A DNA stretch of 64,000 nucleotides from Peromyscus leucopus (Eukaryota > Chordata > Mammalia > Rodentia > Cricetidae). This document shows positions 21,052-30,679 of the stretch, piece by piece. The stretch lies in assembly GCF_004664715.2 (NCBI RefSeq), contig NC_051065.1, positions 152,856,826 through 152,920,825 on the forward strand, in the 5' to 3' direction. Within the stretch, counting starts at the first letter, position 1, and every line of letters starts with the position of its first letter. The position numbers and the translations under genes are program-made. The notes beneath the pieces were generated by a model that saw only the letters and a list, made by a program, of their open reading frames with translations, was not told the origin of the DNA and ran no database searches.

Positions 21052-21106
21052 TGGAAGAGCTGGCAAGACGACTCAGAAGGTAAGGGTACCTGCCACCAAA
21101 TCTTAT
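21052..21106 (+). repeat. B4 SINE, left part (split by provirus)
   Basis: GAGCTGGCAAGACGACTCAG ... TGCCACCAAATCTTAT is a B4 head. It resumes at 26353 with GACCTGAGTTCCATCTC. The break point is the provirus target site. Confidence 0.85.
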
Positions 21107-21668
21107 TGTTGTGCCCAGATCGTGACCCCCAGAGAGACCACCAAAGACGAGCATGCCGGAATGCAAAAGCAAGGTTTAATTCTGGATATCCAAAAGCAAT
21201 ACAAGCCTAGGCAGGGACTTCGTCCAATACATCCAACGCAGTGGAAGCTGGAGGAAGCGCCCACCTGTCTGCAAGCTCAGTTTTTAAAGGGAAAACTCAC
21301 AAGGTTACATCATTTAGGGGTGCTAGTACAGGTACAATTCTGATTGGCTCGCTTCTAGGGACTTCTAGAAATTACTTCTAAGGGAGTGGTTGCCCGCCAC
21401 CATTTCTCATTGGCTGCCCTCAGGTAGAGGCATTTCTGTGATCAGTTACCCTGGAAACCAGGGAGAGGACATTCCATAGTCTGGCAGGCATTACCTCGTG
21501 ACTATCTTGTGGCTCTGTACTTTTACACTTCCTGGTTTCTGGAATCTGAACTGACTGGTCTCAGTAACTTCTGGCCTGTTCCAGTAACTTATGGCCTGTA
21601 GCTAAAAGGAGCAGTCTTAGGCCTTTAGTTTTGGGGTGAGAGCATTTTGGTCTTATTTTGGTTCCACA
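21107..21668 (-). repeat. 3' LTR of the gammaretrovirus-like provirus
   Basis: On the minus strand it starts TGTGGAACC and ends GGGCACAACA. It contains CCAAT boxes (seen as ATTGG at 21341 and 21409), a TATA-like TTTAAAAA (plus 21281-21288) and an ATTAAA poly(A) signal (plus 21175-21180), in the order U3-R-U5. Confidence 0.93.
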
Positions 21669-21681
21669 TTTCCCCCTTCTC
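21669..21681 (-). other. Polypurine tract
   Basis: Plus-strand TTTCCCCCTTCT is minus-strand AGAAGGGGGAAA, immediately upstream of the 3' LTR TGTGG, the expected plus-strand primer site. Confidence 0.9.
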
Positions 21682-24328
21682 ATGTGCCTAATGGAACCCA
21701 ATCATGGGTTTTGGACAGTTAGCTCCTAAGTATCCCTCTCTAATAATGGCCATGTATAGTTAGCCATCTTGTCTCTATGCCAGGGAGTTTTCTTTTGACC
21801 CAGCATTTCAGCCTTTTCTGAACAGGGAACATGGGTGACGTTCTCTTCTCGAACTGCTTCGAGCTGGCATTGGGGCGCCGATATCAGGGGGCCCCAAAAG
21901 GCTGAAAAGCTAGTCAAAGACTGGGCAAGGGGGCATTTGTCAGAAGCATGTAGCTGCCTGACCCCATAGGGACAGGGAAGAACCATGTTAGCTGGGCTGG
22001 TCCACGTCAGCTTTTAGCAAGTCTGGAGCTCACAGTCGTCTGTAGCAGTGGAGTCAGCAATTGAAACCTGGAGGTGACTGCCAGCCAAACGGAAATCTGT
22101 TGAGACAAATTTAAACTAGGAACAGAAGTTAAAATTTATGAACTTATTTGGAACCCTTAGGTCCATACCCTTAGTAATGGGAAAATCAGAAGTCCCAAGA
22201 CTAGAAGAGAGGAAAAATACCATCTTTAGGAATACTTATCTGGGGTCCTTTCAACCTCTGTGAAATGGGTCTAGGTTTTTATGGCTCTTTTGATCCTTTG
22301 AGGCCTACTTACAAAATGACATACCAATCTGTACTGAAATCCATATTGTAGACAAAGCAGGTAATGGGTATCTTGTAAAACAGCAGAAGTGGACTCATAC
22401 CTTTGAGTCCCAACAAGAACTACAGATTTGGGTTAAAAGCTTGTGCATTTTCCTTCTGTCCAGAAAGCCAGGTATAAATTGGACAGAGATTTTTGGCCTG
22501 GTGAGAGGCACTTTTAGGTTTACATTTATACATATTTAGATGACATTTAAAACAAATACAAAATATTGAGCTTGTGACTGAACAGTAAGTAGTCATTGCT
22601 CTACCAGCTCATCGGGGTTCCTAAATGTTAAGCTCTGAACCATAGAACAGGAGAGTAATCTGAAACATATCTCATTTTGGACTCATATCTGAACCTTTAT
22701 GACTTACTTAAACTTTTATATTTTAGAACATTTTCCTAAAAGTGAGCTAACAAGCTAGCTATAGCCTTGCATGAGGATCTGGTTGATGCTGCCATGCTGA
22801 CAAAGTTAGAGCTAGCCTGGCCATCAGTACTGTCAGAGATCTGAGAAGGATAAACTATATCTGAGTACAGACCAAGAAGCTTCCAATCCTATAAATTACA
22901 GGGACAAATCCCTACCCAGGTCTTCATAGCGTTGGAGGCACCAGTCAGAACAGCATCAATCTTCTTCCGCCATCAGGTCCATAAGGCAGAGTATTTTTCC
23001 TGTGGAATAGGGACATGGAAGACTGACCTTGATCAGGCAAAAGGGTGCAATCAATTCCAGTGTCCTACTGCTTGTCCACAGTCTGGGCTGGGTCCTGGCG
23101 GCAGGCGTTGCATTGGGGCATCTTGCCCTGTTGTCAGCGTTGTCATAATCCAGGCAGAGACGTTGTGGTGCCTCGTACGTAATCTTCTTTGGAGACCTTG
23201 GGTCACTGCTAGGATCTGGAAGCCTGTCTGATATAGTAAGCTTTTAGATCAACATTTAAATGCCATATTCTTCAGATCTCTGAAGTAAGAGGGCTGTCCA
23301 GGTGTATCTGAATAGACAAACTTTGTTTCTAATTACTTGTTTCAAGCTCAACCCTAAAAACATATGCAAGAGACTGAGTAAATGAGTAAACTTACATGAG
23401 TACTTACTTACCCTGACTACAATTAAAAAACTTGATTACTTATGACTGATTATTTATGTTCTGTAACAATCTACAAAAGTAGCCTAAAAACAATGCTTTT
23501 AAGTTGAAGCTCTTCTAGTATCAAATACAGGTTCAGTAAAGAAACCAAAACAAAATATCATTATACAACATTCTTAAGCCTGAACGTACCTTGGGTAAGA
23601 AGAAACATTTTTTAAGCCATTGGTTTTTAACTATAAAAACTGTTCTTAAAAGACTGAGATCTCCCAAATGTCTTCCACCACTGCAATTAGACTCTTTTTG
23701 GAACTCTAGTCCTGCCATACATTTGCAAACCTCAGCTGTTTCCTATGATTCCTTGATTCCTTTATGTTGCAAAGTTTGGCTGCCAGAGCACGGTATATTC
23801 CTGTGTATAAAAGCATTGATGTGCAGCTTTAATTTAATTAATCAAATACCTTATTTATTAAACATATGTTGCCATCTATTTAAATTCTCTAGAAACTTGC
23901 TGTTGAACACTTGGTAAAGACAAAAGTATTAGGTGTTAACCCGAGTAGATCTTTATAACCATAGTAAAAGATGGTGCCAGCCACATGAGATCACCAGCCA
24001 AGATGGAGGGAGCCACGTGGTTGCTGTTTAAAGCTCGTTTTCTAAACAATAATTACTTGCACACATACACACAGTTGGATCCAAGTTACACACATACATA
24101 CACACAGTTAAAGCTTGCTTACATTTTCAAGTCACATGCCTGTATACATACACACATAAGCAGTTTGCAGAATCATTAGCCACTTTTAAGATGAAAACCA
24201 ATAAGAATTAAGTTTCAAATTCAGTATTTGCAGGTATAAGAAACCATAACAAACAGTTTACATCACATCCCCTCTGACCTTCTACAACCTTCCATGTACC
24301 CTCAGTCCGTTCCCATTCCTTTGATCCC
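21682..24328. other. Provirus interior, non-coding
   Basis: About 2.6 kb of AT-rich sequence without a sustained frame on the sense (minus) strand and without a reverse-transcriptase, protease or envelope motif that I can find. CACA-rich tracts occur at 24055-24170. Confidence 0.6.
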
Positions 24329-24934
24329 TCAGACATTTACTCCAGACAAATTCCGCTTTTTCTTTTCCTTTAAAACAGAAATTCTTACCAAAGTCTTTCT
24401 TGTGATTTCCCTCAGTACTCTAGAATATATTGTAAAGTTACAATATTTTAAACAAGAACAGAAATACATGCACATACCATAACAAGAATAACTCTCAATT
24501 TGCATCAGCACTGTACCGCAGACAAGAAACTGTAGGTGACATTCCATTCTTGGAGCCAGACCTTGATCACGTTTTAGCCTCAGGGCAGGTCTTGGGAGCC
24601 CCACCCAACAGCATGGAAGAGAATGGGGAAAGTGTACACCATGGAGACAAAAGATTGCTGTTAACCTCAGACCCTCAAGTACACGAGAACGGCAGATTGA
24701 AAGTGACTCCATGCCCTGGCTGGGCCCACAGACCTGTAGGCCACTCCTCAGCTGTGACCCTGGAGGGGCAGTTAGTTCTCCACCAGGCCCCACACTGAGC
24801 TCCTTGAGGCTCCTGCTGGCTCCCGCCAGCTCTGCCCTATGTCCACGCAGGAGCCCAGCCAGAACCTGCCGGCCATATCTGGGCCCCACAGTGCTCACAG
24901 CCCACTCTAGCACAAAGCCATGCCTAGTTCCCAT
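24329..24934 (-). CDS. Uncharacterised 201-codon frame in provirus sense strand
   Basis: Longest open frame of the provirus interior in the sense direction. The N-terminal 130 residues are G/L/R/S-rich and come from a GC-rich block. The C-terminal 70 contain a cysteine/tyrosine cluster and a basic end (a run of four K then RN). I recognise no retroviral domain. Its position, about 0.9-1.5 kb after the 5' LTR, is where gag would begin, but there is no gag-like motif. It may be a chance frame or captured host sequence. Confidence 0.2.
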   Translation of the reverse strand: MGTRHGFVLEWAVSTVGPRYGRQVLAGLLRGHRAELAGASRSLKELSVGPGGELTAPPGSQLRSGLQVCGPSQGMESLSICRSRVLEGLRLTAIFCLHGVHFPHSLPCCWVGLPRPALRLKRDQGLAPRMECHLQFLVCGTVLMQIESYSCYGMCMYFCSCLKYCNFTIYSRVLREITRKTLVRISVLKEKKKRNLSGVNV

Positions 24935-25407
24935 GCAGCCAAGCCTCTACTCCACAGCTTTTTGAGCGAGCTGGGGCCCGAACTCGCTGCATCTAGGCCC
25001 CGTGATGCTCACGGGCCGCCTAGCCCTCTCAGCGGCGCCCTGGGTCCCCGAAGTAGCAGCTGTGCAGCCGCAAGCTTTCTGCTGCCTGCTGCCTGTGCTC
25101 TGGTCAGAGAGAGCAAGGAAGCAATGTTAGGTTAGTCTGTGCCAGTTCAACCACCGAAGGGGTCTCCATTCCTTCGGCTGGCAATCGGCCCACAAGTCCC
25201 AATGCACACACAAGCTCAGGCATAAAACACTCACACATGTGGCCACAGTTCTCACACATTTAACAAATCACACTGATGAACAAGATAGGCAGACAAAAAG
25301 GAAGAACAAGGGCCCTACAGATGGTCCAGGCAGACATACGAGAGTCCGGAGAGGGAGCCTCAATAATGCCAAAGACCTACAGATGGGACAGGGACAATTC
25401 AACAGAG

Positions 25408-25530
25408 TCTCCCGATCCCCAGATGGATCCAAACAGACGGACCCCTCATGGGCATCTCCCGATCCCCAGACGGATCCAAACAGACGGACCCCTCACGGGC
25501 ATCCTAACAGACGGACCCCTCTCGGGCGTC
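25408..25530. repeat. 47-bp tandem repeats in provirus leader
   Basis: A unit beginning TCTCCCGATCCCCAGA and containing ATCCAAACAGACGGACCCCT starts at 25408 and 25455. A shortened third copy of AACAGACGGACCCCTC follows at 25506. It lies 260-380 bases inside the 5' LTR, where retroviral packaging signals sit. Confidence 0.85.
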
Positions 25531-25766
25531 CTATGACGGGGGGACCTGTGAGGACCCCCGCGTCCTGATGAGGGGTTGGAACGTCTTCCAACTCCTCCAG
25601 CGTCACCTTACAGGCGCGTCCGCCAAGGTGAGCCTGTCAGATTCAACGCCGGCTTCGGATAAGAGAATGAAAAAGGAAAACAAAGACAAGAAAATGGAGC
25701 GCTCTTACCGATCGGTGCAGATGGACCTCCGGAGCTCTTAGGAGTCCTGGCGGGGGGTCTCTGGGG

Positions 25767-25783
25767 ATCCCGGACAGCCCCCA
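25767..25783 (-). other. tRNA-Pro-type primer binding site
   Basis: Minus-strand TGGGGGCTGTCCGGGAT lies two bases inside the 5' LTR. It differs from the known gammaretroviral Pro primer site by one missing base in the middle. Confidence 0.88.
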
Positions 25784-25785
25784 AA

Positions 25786-26347
25786 TGTTGTGCCCAGATC
25801 GTGACCCCCAGAGAGACCACCAAAGACGAGCATGCCGGAATGCAAAAGCAAGGTTTAATTCTGGATATCCAAAAGCAATACAAGCCTAGGCAGGGACTTC
25901 GTCCAATACATCCAACGCAGTGGAAGCTGGAGGAAGCGCCCACCTGTCTGCAAGCTCAGTTTTTAAAGGGAAAACTCACAAGGTTACATCATTTAGGGGT
26001 GCTAGTACAGGTACAATTCTGATTGGCTCGCTTCTAGGGACTTCTAGAAATTACTTCTAAGGGAGTGGTTGCCCGCCACCATTTCTCATTGGCTGCCCTC
26101 AGGTAGAGGCATTTCTGTGATCAGTTACCCTGGAAACCAGGGAGAGGACATTCCATAGTCTGGCAGGCATTACCTCGTGACTATCTTGTGGCTCTGTACT
26201 TTTACACTTCCTGGTTTCTGGAATCTGAACTGACTGGTCTCAGTAACTTCTGGCCTGTTCCAGTAACTTATGGCCTGTAGCTAAAAGGAGCAGTCTTAGG
26301 CCTTTAGTTTTGGGGTGAGAGCATTTTGGTCTTATTTTGGTTCCACA
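25786..26347 (-). repeat. 5' LTR of the gammaretrovirus-like provirus
   Basis: Same 562-bp sequence as the left LTR; I found no difference when comparing line by line. As the 5' LTR it would provide the promoter, driving transcription leftward. Confidence 0.93.
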
Positions 26348-26352
26348 CTTAT

Positions 26353-26480
26353 GACCTGAGTTCCATCTCAAAAAAGCACATGGTAGAAGGAGAGAACCAA
26401 CTCCTGTAAGTTGCCCTCTGACCTCTTATCTGTTGCACTTCACACTCAAAAATAGACAAATAAAATGTAACCAGCAAAAA
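26353..26480 (+). repeat. B4 SINE, right part
   Basis: GACCTGAGTTCCATCTC, CACATGGTAGAAGGAGAGAA, TTGCCCTCTGACCTC and an ACAAATAAAATG tail complete the B4 begun at 21052. Confidence 0.85.
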
Positions 26481-26520
26481 TGAACGAACTATAGCCCATT
26501 CATTACCACCTCTCTCCCTC

Positions 26521-26681
26521 CGTGTTTGTGTGTGCGCATTTGTGTGCACGTTTGTGTGCGTGTGTATGTGTGTGTGTGTGTTTTGAGGCAGGGTTTTACA
26601 TGATAATACAAGCTGGCCCGAAACTCCCTATGCAGTCCATGCTGTCCTGGCCTTGTAGGCATGAGCCACCAGGACTGGCCC
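26521..26681 (-). repeat. (TG)n-like tract and diverged B1
   Basis: TGTGTGCG-rich tract at 26521-26580, then reversed B1 blocks TTTTGAGGCAGGGTTTTAC and GGCATGAGCCACCAGGAC. Confidence 0.75.
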
Positions 26682-27060
26682 TTCCTTGCAGCTTCTATAC
26701 AAACAGGTCTGTTGAACCATCATGTTTATAGTCCTTCAACTTGAAGTAAATGATACTCCTTTCCAGACACTGCCTCTCTTCAGAATTAATTTATTCTAAT
26801 AAATTAATTTATTTATTCTGAAAACTAAATGTAGATAAAGTCTGGGGAGAGAGAGATACCATGATAGATGAGGACATCATGGGAATAGGAAGAGGCAGGG
26901 TGCCGGGGAAGCTCTCAGGAATCCACAAGGATGACCCTACCTTGGAGTGCTGGCAGCAGTCTAGAGGGTGCACAAGGAAATTTGTGACTGTGGTTGACAA
27001 CTGTCTTGTGGAATTTTTTTGGGGGGGTAGGGTGGGAGAGATTGGGGGGGTTGCTGTGCT
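26682..27060. other. Single-copy-looking, with AT hairpin
   Basis: 26779-26822 contains TTCAGAATTAATTTATT facing AATAAATTAATTTATTTATTCTGAA, an imperfect inverted repeat. No gene or repeat family is recognised. Confidence 0.4.
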
Positions 27061-27127
27061 TTTTTTTGTTTGTTTGTTTTTGTTTTTGTTTTTTTTGGGG
27101 TTTTTTTTTTGTTTTTTTTTTTTTTTT

Positions 27128-27294
27128 GGTTGGTTGGTTGGTTGGTTTGGTTTTTCAAGATAGAGTTTCTCTGTGTAACAGCACTGGCTGTCCTGGAACT
27201 CACTTTGTAGACCAGACTGGCCTTGAACTCACAGAGATCTGCCTGCCTCTACCTCTTGAGTGCTGGGACTACAGGCATGCACCACCACCACCCG
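27128..27294 (-). repeat. B1 SINE after T/G-rich tract
   Basis: Low-complexity (GTTT)n/(TTGG)n at 27061-27150 is the expanded inverted tail of a reversed B1 with AGTTTCTCTGTGTAACAGCA, GACTGGCCTTGAACTCACAG and CACCACCACCCGG. Confidence 0.9.
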
Positions 27295-27460
27295 GTCAGT
27301 TCTTTCAGAATTGTTTGTTGTTGTTCACACTATGAATTGAACTCAGGTCCTTGAATGTGCTAAATCTTCCCACCCACCAATGTGCTGCATCCCAGATCCA
27401 AAGCAGTTTCTTTAAAATGATAGTAATAGAAAAAGTGGCTTTTGTTGCCATTGTTTTTGT
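27295..27460. other. Unassigned spacer
   Basis: Short spacer between SINEs with a (GTTTT)n tract near 27450. No feature is recognised. Confidence 0.4.
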
Positions 27461-28052
27461 TTTGTTTTGTTTTTGAGATAGGGTCCTGTTATTGTTTGTT
27501 TTTGCTCTTTTGGGGGGCCTACCACCCAGCTCCCTAATAAATCACACATGAAGGTTTATTCTGAATTATAAACTCCTGGCCTTAACTTTGCTTATTTCTA
27601 GCCAGCTTTTCTTAACTTAAATTAGCCCATCTATCCTTTGCCTCTGGGCTTTTCCTTTTCTATTCCTGTGTATCTTTCTTACTCCATAGTTTGCTGTATG
27701 GCTGGATAGCTTGCCCCTGGGTCCTCCTCCTTCACTGGCTACTTCTATTTATTCTCTCTGCCTGCCAGCCCCAATTATCCTTTCTCCTGCCTCACTATTG
27801 GCTGTTCAGCTCTTTATTAGACCACTAGGTGTTTTAGACAGGCACAGTAACACAGCTTCACAGAGTTAAACAAATGCAACATAAACAAAAGTAACACATC
27901 TTAAAATAATATTCCACAACAGGGTCTCACTATAGTCCTGGTTTGCTTCAAACTCACTATGTAAACCAAGCTAGCTTGGAACTCTGAGAGATTCCCCTGC
28001 CTCAGCCTCCCAGGTGCTGGGATTAAAGGCATGCACCATCACACTCTGCTGA
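27461..28052 (-). repeat. B1 SINE split by a solo LTR
   Basis: 27461-27486 (TTTTTGAGATAGGGTCC) and 27922-28052 (GGGTCTCACTATAGTCCTGG ... GGATTAAAGGCATGCACCAT) are the two parts of one reversed B1. Confidence 0.85.
27487..27921. mobile_element. Solo LTR with 6-bp target-site duplication
   Basis: 435 bp, starting TGTTATTGTT and ending CCACAACA, flanked by GGGTCC (27481-27486) and GGGTCT (27922-27927). The 6-bp duplication fits a class II ERV. Internal ATTGGCTG and CTTAACTTAAATTAGCCCA relate it to the LTR relics at 4300, 6185 and 32075. Confidence 0.8.
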
Positions 28053-28078
28053 AAAAAACATTGTTTGTTTGATGTTTT

Positions 28079-28118
<40 letters not shown>
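28079..28118. repeat. (TG)n microsatellite
   Basis: About 19 TG units between a B1 and an ID element. Confidence 0.97.
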
Positions 28119-28122
<4 letters not shown>

Positions 28123-28198
28123 CCCTGGAGCTGAGGACCCAATCCAGGGCCTTGCGCTTGCTAGGCAAGCGCTCTACCACTGAGCTAAATCCCCAACC
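28119..28198 (-). repeat. ID SINE
   Basis: Reversed ID: CAGGGCCTTGCGCTTGCTAG, GCAAGCGCTCTACCACTGAG, CTAAATCCCCAACC. Close to the tRNA-Ala/BC1-derived consensus. Confidence 0.95.
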
Positions 28199-28204
28199 TC
28201 GTGT

Positions 28205-28358
28205 GTGTGGTTTTTTGAGACAGGGTTTCTCTATATAACAGCCCTGGCTGTCCTGGCATCTGCTTTGTAGACCAGGCTGGCCTCGAACTCACAGAGATCC
28301 ACCTGCCTCTGCCTCCTGAGTGCTGGGATTAAAGGCGTGCGTCACCACTGCCTAGCTT
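28205..28358 (-). repeat. B1 SINE
   Basis: TTTTTTGAGACAGGGTTTCT through GGGATTAAAGGCGTGCGTCA, immediately after the ID element. Confidence 0.95.
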
Positions 28359-28414
28359 GGTGTGTGTTTTTAAAGAAAAATGAGTTTAAAGTGTTTGTAA
28401 ATCAAAGAGGCTAT

Positions 28415-28495
28415 AAATAGGGATATCTCTTGGTAAAGTGCATATTGGCATGCACAAGGCTCTAGGATTAGTTCCCAGCACCTAAAGAAAATAGA
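28415..28495 (+). repeat. Diverged ID-like SINE
   Basis: GATATCTCTTGGTAAAGTGC, GCACAAGGCTCTAGGATTAG and TTCCCAGCACC are tRNA-derived ID/B4 head blocks. Confidence 0.6.
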
Positions 28496-29661
28496 GGGAG
28501 CAAAGAAAGCAGAGAAGGAAAGTGGAGACTGGGCTGTGCCCTCTCAATCCCTTCCAGGGTGGAAGGGTGCTTCTGCTTATCAGGCTGTTCCCAAGAGACT
28601 CCGTTTTACAAGCCACTCTGAGTGCAAAATGGGGAGGCTGAATGATCCTGTACCTTGTTTGTGCAGATTGAAGCCATAACCTATCCAGTACCAACCATGG
28701 GGCACAGACCTATAAATATCTTACACCTGCATGTAAGAGGCACCACGGGGACACAGCAGAGCAGTTTGGAATATACGAGCGCATTAGAACCGTATCAGAA
28801 AAAACAGGCGTAACACACCAGGCCAGTGAAGAGTGCCATGCCCTCACTTGGATGCCAAGAGGACGGTTCCCTGACATCCACGGATCTGTCATCTGCCACT
28901 TGATGTGTTGAGGGAGTGAGAGGCAGAAAATCACCATTGTCTTTGGAGCTTCAGCTCATGTGTGATGTGGCCTGCTCAAGTTGTCCCTCTCACCCATCTG
29001 GACTCGGTCCTTGCTTCTGAGGCTCCGGATGCCCCCACTGTTCTCAGCCGCTCTCCAGATGAGTTGGTGAGCATCTCGTCTAACCACCGGTAGTCGTTAG
29101 CTAGGCAGACATCAGCAGGCAGGCTTGGAGACCAAAAATGGATTCCCTCCCTCATATCCAGCTTCGGGCCCAGCCCCAGTATCCCAGGTAACATACAAAT
29201 TTTGAGGAAGGAGGAAGTATCGTAATTGCCCTGTCTTAGAACTTGAAATGCCATGGTTATTCATCCTTGACCCCTCTTACAAATGGCTTGGTCAGTGACG
29301 GATTAATTCCTCTTGATAAGAAGAGCCAGGGTTTCCCTTGCCCAGGCAAAGCTAAAGCTCACCCGTGTTAAAGAGAAAGTTGTGTTTTACAACCACAAGA
29401 GCACAGTCTAAGGCCAGGTCAAAGGAGGCCTTGTTAACCAGGAGACATAAGCCTGCTCCCTTTTAATAGCTCTGTACATAAACACCCCAGAAACCCCTCC
29501 CTCAATGAAGTAGTTTACAGACTCTCCCTGCTAATCTGCAATAGCTTCTTCTTTTCTCTTTCCACCCCACAACATCTGCCTACACACGCCCTTTATTATG
29601 AAGTATCTCTCCCCCTCCATCCTCTGCCCTCAACTTGCCCCCAGACTTTCTTTCCTTCTCC
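28496..29661. other. 1.17-kb repeat-poor stretch
   Basis: No SINE or LTR recognised. The composition is balanced, with several short frames on both strands but no splice-bounded coding exon. It is the longest repeat-free stretch in the left half of the window. Confidence 0.45.
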
Positions 29662-29797
29662 TTGTTTTAGTTTTTGAAACAACATCATCTGTAGCCCAGG
29701 CTGGCCTCAACCTCATTGTGTAGCTAAAGATGGCCTTGGACTTCTGACCCTTCTGCCTCCACCTCCTGAGTGCTGGGATCACAGGTCTGCACCACTT
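29662..29797 (-). repeat. Old B1 SINE
   Basis: GTTTTAGTTTTTGAAACAAC, TGTAGCCCAGGCTGGCCTCA and GAGTGCTGGGATCACAGGTC are reversed B1 blocks with an internal duplication of the GTGTAGC...GGCCT part. Confidence 0.75.
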
Positions 29798-30275
29798 CTT
29801 TCAGACTTGGGTCAAGGTTTGTACCCCAAAAAGCCAAGTTTGGCCACCCATTCTCAAGAAGCCAATTGAAACAGCCAAATTAATGGTAAAAACCAGAGAA
29901 GAGAGATTTGTTTAGTGGGGAGACCCTGGGGAAAGGGACGGAGATCCAGTGACACACTCCAGTTTGTCTTTGGGTCCTCAAGTGAGACTACACTTTAAAT
30001 AGAGGGTCAGGGATATTCAGACCTAAGCAGCCCAGGTCAAGCTGTACCCACTGCTGACTCCTCGCTGTCTGGGCTTCATCTCGCCCTGCAAGGTAGTCCG
30101 ATGTGTGGTTAGAATCCCATGGAATCTCTTCCCAGTACAGGAAGGTTCCCCTCTGCCCACAACTTTTCCTTTTTCCAACATGAGATTCCTGGAGAAATTC
30201 CCATTCCGTGGGGCCCACTGTTTCCATGGTCTGACAAATCGAGAAACACAAGTGTCTCTTTACAACATTTTACAC
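29798..30275. other. No feature recognised
   Basis: Single-copy-looking sequence. The frames at 30105-30353 are short and without resemblance to a known protein. Confidence 0.4.
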
Positions 30276-30634
30276 CAAGCTGGGTATAGAGGTGCACACC
30301 TTTCACCTCAGCAGAGGCAGAGACAGGTGAGGCCAGCCTGGTCTCCACGGTGAGTAACAGGGCAGTTCTACATAAAAAAGAAAAGAAGAAGAATACACCA
30401 CGATTACCTGTTTTACAGTGCCAGGACTGAATCCAGAGTTTCCTGCATGGAAGAGCATTCTACCAACCAAGCTGCATGACCACCCAGCCTGATCATTTAT
30501 TCATTTAACAGGGTCTCACTGTGCCATCTGAGCTGACCTAGAACTCAGGTGTGGAGCCCAGGCTGGCTTCAAACTTGCAGCAATCCTCCTGCTGCAGTCT
30601 CCCAAGTATAAATACAAAGCACCACACCAGGCTG
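30276..30634. repeat. B1 fragments on both strands
   Basis: 30276-30380 is a shortened + B1 (AGCTGGGTATAGAGGTGCAC, GTGAGGCCAGCCTGGTCTCC, then an A/G-rich tail). 30505-30634 is an old reversed B1 (AGGGTCTCACTGTGCCATCT, GCAATCCTCCTGCTGC). The part between has ID-like text. Confidence 0.65.
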
Positions 30635-30679
30635 AATAGTATACTTTATATGAATGAATGTCATGGTAATAAAATCATC

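Larger units (their letters stand above)
21107..26347 (-). mobile_element. Gammaretrovirus-like provirus, non-autonomous, with identical LTRs
   Basis: Two 562-bp LTRs (21107-21668 and 25786-26347) that I find identical by eye, TG...CA ends, and CTTAT duplicated at 21102-21106 and 26348-26352. Minus-strand orientation is set by a Pro-type primer site inside the right LTR and a polypurine tract beside the left LTR. The total is 5241 bp. The interior (21669-25785) has no recognisable gag, pol or env; the longest sense frame is 201 codons of unknown nature. This resembles VL30/MuRRS-type elements that need a helper retrovirus. Near-zero LTR divergence suggests a recent insertion, though gene conversion could also equalise LTRs. 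Confidence 0.92.

Noticed and set aside
25239..25568. 109-codon frame rich in repeats (plus strand)
   Set aside because: Antisense to the provirus and produced by the 47-bp leader repeats.
26994..27335. 113-codon frame rich in F, G and W
   Set aside because: Translation of a (GTTT)n/(TTGG)n tract and the following B1.
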